NCBI RefSeq assembly: GCF_050971785.1
Contig: NZ_JBPCCU010000001.1
Span: 1,488,001 to 1,552,000 of the forward strand
DNA: 64,000 nt
Reading direction: 5' to 3'
Source of the DNA: Actinomadura_E scrupuli
Lineage (GTDB): Bacteria; Actinomycetota; Actinomycetes; Streptosporangiales; Streptosporangiaceae
Below the pieces are notes generated by a model, which ran no database searches, had not been told where the DNA came from, and saw only the letters and a program-made list of their open reading frames with translations. The translations under genes were made by a program, and so were the position numbers. Below, one piece after another: positions 62,531 to 64,000 of the stretch. Every line of letters starts with the position of its first letter. The first letter of the stretch is position 1.

Positions 62531-63376
62531 ATGATCGTAGTGACGGGAGCGACCGGCAACGTGGGCCGGCCGCTGGTAACGGCACTCGCGGCGGCCGGTG
62601 AGCGGGTGCTGGCGGTGTCGCGCGGGGTCTCGGGCGCGGCGGTGCCGGAGGGCGTCCGGCACCGGCAGGCGGATCTGGCCGCTCCGGAGAGCCTGCGGCC
62701 CGCTCTCGACGGCGCTGACGCGGTGTTCCTGCACGACGGCGGTGCCGGTGCCCACCTGCTGAGCCCGCAGGACATCCTCGACGTGGCGAAGGCCGGCGGC
62801 GTCCGGCGGATCGTCCTGCTGTCCTCCCAGGGAGTCGTCACCCGGCCGCGGTCGTCCTCCCATGGGGGCACCGGGCGGTCCCTCGAGGACGCCGTCCGGC
62901 GGTCGGGGATGGACTGGACGATCCTGCGGCCCGGTGGCTTCGACTCCAACGCCTTCGCGTGGGCCGGGACGATCCGCGAACGGCGTACGGCCGCCGCACC
63001 GTTCGGCGACACCGGGCTGCCGTTCGTCGACCCGGCGGACGTCGGCGAGGTCGCCGCCGTGGCGCTGCGCGAGGACGGTCACGCCGGGCAGGTCTACGAG
63101 TTGACCGGGCCCGCCCTCAGCACGCCCCGGCAACGAGCCGAGGCGATCGGCGACGCGCTCGGTGAGCCGATCCGGTTCGCCGAGCAGACCCGCGAGGAGG
63201 CCCGCGCGCAGATGCTGCAGTTCATGCCCGAGGCCGTGGTCGAGACCACCCTCGCCATCATGGGCGAGCCCACGCCCGCCGAGCAGCGGATCAGTCCCGA
63301 CGTCGAGCGGGTCCTCGGCCGCCCGCCCCGTACGTTCGCCGAATGGGCGGTCCGCAACGTCGCCGCCTTCAGCTGA
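62531..63376 (+). CDS. NmrA-like NAD(P)-binding protein
   Basis: 281-aa atypical short-chain dehydrogenase. The Rossmann motif is VTGATGNVGRPLV at the N-terminus, followed by VFLHDGG, RIVLLSSQGV and DWTILRPGGFDSNAF. The active-site Tyr/Lys pair of classical SDRs is absent, as in NmrA/azoreductase-like proteins that sense or reduce quinone-type compounds. GGGGAGAAG lies before ATG 62531. Divergence from a TetR gene with shared operators suggests induction by a toxic small molecule. Confidence 0.9.
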   Translation: MIVVTGATGNVGRPLVTALAAAGERVLAVSRGVSGAAVPEGVRHRQADLAAPESLRPALDGADAVFLHDGGAGAHLLSPQDILDVAKAGGVRRIVLLSSQGVVTRPRSSSHGGTGRSLEDAVRRSGMDWTILRPGGFDSNAFAWAGTIRERRTAAAPFGDTGLPFVDPADVGEVAAVALREDGHAGQVYELTGPALSTPRQRAEAIGDALGEPIRFAEQTREEARAQMLQFMPEAVVETTLAIMGEPTPAEQRISPDVERVLGRPPRTFAEWAVRNVAAFS

Positions 63377-63425
63377 CCCGCCGGGGGTGAGGTTCCGCCG
63401 GTCCGGGGGCACCGGAGGCCCCTGG

Positions 63426-64000
63426 TCAGCCGGGGTGGATCTCGCCTCCGGCGGGCACCAGGTTCTGGCCGGTGTAATAAGAGGACAGCCGGTCGGCGGC
63501 GAGGAAGACGTAGGAGGGCGCGATCTCGTCGGGCTGGGCCGCGCGGCCCATGGGGGCCTGCCCGCCGAACTTCTCCACCTTCTCCTCGTCGAAGGTCGCC
63601 GGGATCAGCGGAGTCCATACGGGCCCCGGCGCGACGCAGTTGACCCTGATCCGGCGCTCCATGAGGTGCTGTGCCAGGGACTGGGCGAAGTTCATCACGG
63701 CCGCCTTGCTGGCGGCGTAGTCGATGAGGGATTTGTTGCCGCGCAGCCCGTTGATGGAGCCGGTCAGGATGATGGAGGAGCCCTCGCCCAGGTGGTCGAG
63801 GGCGGCCTGTACGAGCCAGAACATGCTGAGCACGTTGACGTCGAAGGTGCGGCGCAGCTGGTCGGTGCCGATCTCGCGCAGGTCCTTGACCGGCTCCTGG
63901 GTGCCGTGGTGCAACACCAGCAGATCGAGGCCGCCGAACTCCCGTGCGGCATGGGCGACCACTTCGCGGCAGTGCCGCTCCTCGGCGAGGTCCCCGCCGA
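63426..64000 (-). CDS. SDR-family oxidoreductase, 5' end outside the window
   Basis: At least 191 aa of a classical short-chain dehydrogenase. Seen are LDLLVLHHGTQEP (NNAG-equivalent with His-His), the catalytic Ser in IILTGSINGLRG, the YAASKAA (Tyr-x3-Lys) pair, and NCVAPGPVWTPLIP. The N-terminal Gly-rich cofactor motif lies to the right of the window; the frame is open to base 64000. It resembles the YghA/glucose-dehydrogenase-like group, often stress-induced. Two nonstandard residues replace the NNAG motif, so the substrate is open. Confidence 0.92.
   Translation of the reverse strand, partial: GGDLAEERHCREVVAHAAREFGGLDLLVLHHGTQEPVKDLREIGTDQLRRTFDVNVLSMFWLVQAALDHLGEGSSIILTGSINGLRGNKSLIDYAASKAAVMNFAQSLAQHLMERRIRVNCVAPGPVWTPLIPATFDEEKVEKFGGQAPMGRAAQPDEIAPSYVFLAADRLSSYYTGQNLVPAGGEIHPG

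Overview
The window is about 72% G+C chromosomal DNA from a mycelial actinobacterium. Heavily biased third codon positions, many GTG/TTG starts, leaderless genes, a MocR/flavin-enzyme divergent pair, a SAM-IV riboswitch and a form I CO dehydrogenase operon all fit; a Streptosporangiaceae-like host is an inference. I see no insertion sequence, prophage, CRISPR array or rRNA. About 57 protein genes and one tRNA are supported.

Layout. 1-6005: the 3' end of dxs coupled to ispG (MEP pathway, perhaps the tail of a hopanoid cluster), a terminator, then an assimilatory nitrate reductase coupled to a FAD/[2Fe-2S] partner. 6.1-9.2 kb: a large LuxR-type ATPase regulator, a possible 59-residue peptide gene and tRNA-His. 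9.2-15.3 kb: oligoribonuclease, a DUF2510 membrane protein, a MocR regulator divergent from a flavin-nucleotide-binding protein, a conserved hypothetical and a phosphotransferase. 15.3-22.4 kb: a sigma factor fused to zinc-finger, membrane and extracellular segments, a solute-binding/VWA membrane protein, an endonuclease-fold protein, an rRNA methyltransferase and a SAM methyltransferase. 22.7-29.4 kb: small lipoprotein, CBM48 and hypothetical genes, then a four-repeat SseB-like protein with a small partner. 29.5-36.2 kb: a SufS-like enzyme under a SAM-IV riboswitch, a class A penicillin-binding protein, a double FKBP isomerase and a small membrane protein. 36.2-48 kb: an MMPL transporter opposite a two-component system, a phosphotransferase, a truncated histidine kinase, an XRE regulator, a second histidine kinase, a SigG-like sigma factor and a LysR regulator. 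48-55.6 kb: the minus-strand operon coxM-S-L-xdhC/YHS-coxD-G-E for aerobic CO oxidation. 55.7-64 kb: a LacI regulator with a shikimate-dehydrogenase-like gene and a divergent GMC oxidoreductase sharing two operators, a secreted repeat protein, a SigE-family sigma factor with a membrane partner, and a TetR regulator divergent from an NmrA-like reductase; a partial SDR ends the window.

The most interesting signals are a palindromic element that adds in-frame protein sequence to two unrelated genes (MocR linker, sigma-factor C-terminus), the SAM-IV riboswitch, an XdhC-YHS fusion inside the cox operon, the four-repeat SseB protein with its small neighbour, the membrane-fused sigma factor, and a repeated leaderless architecture in which a -10-like hexamer lies 6-7 nt before the start codon.
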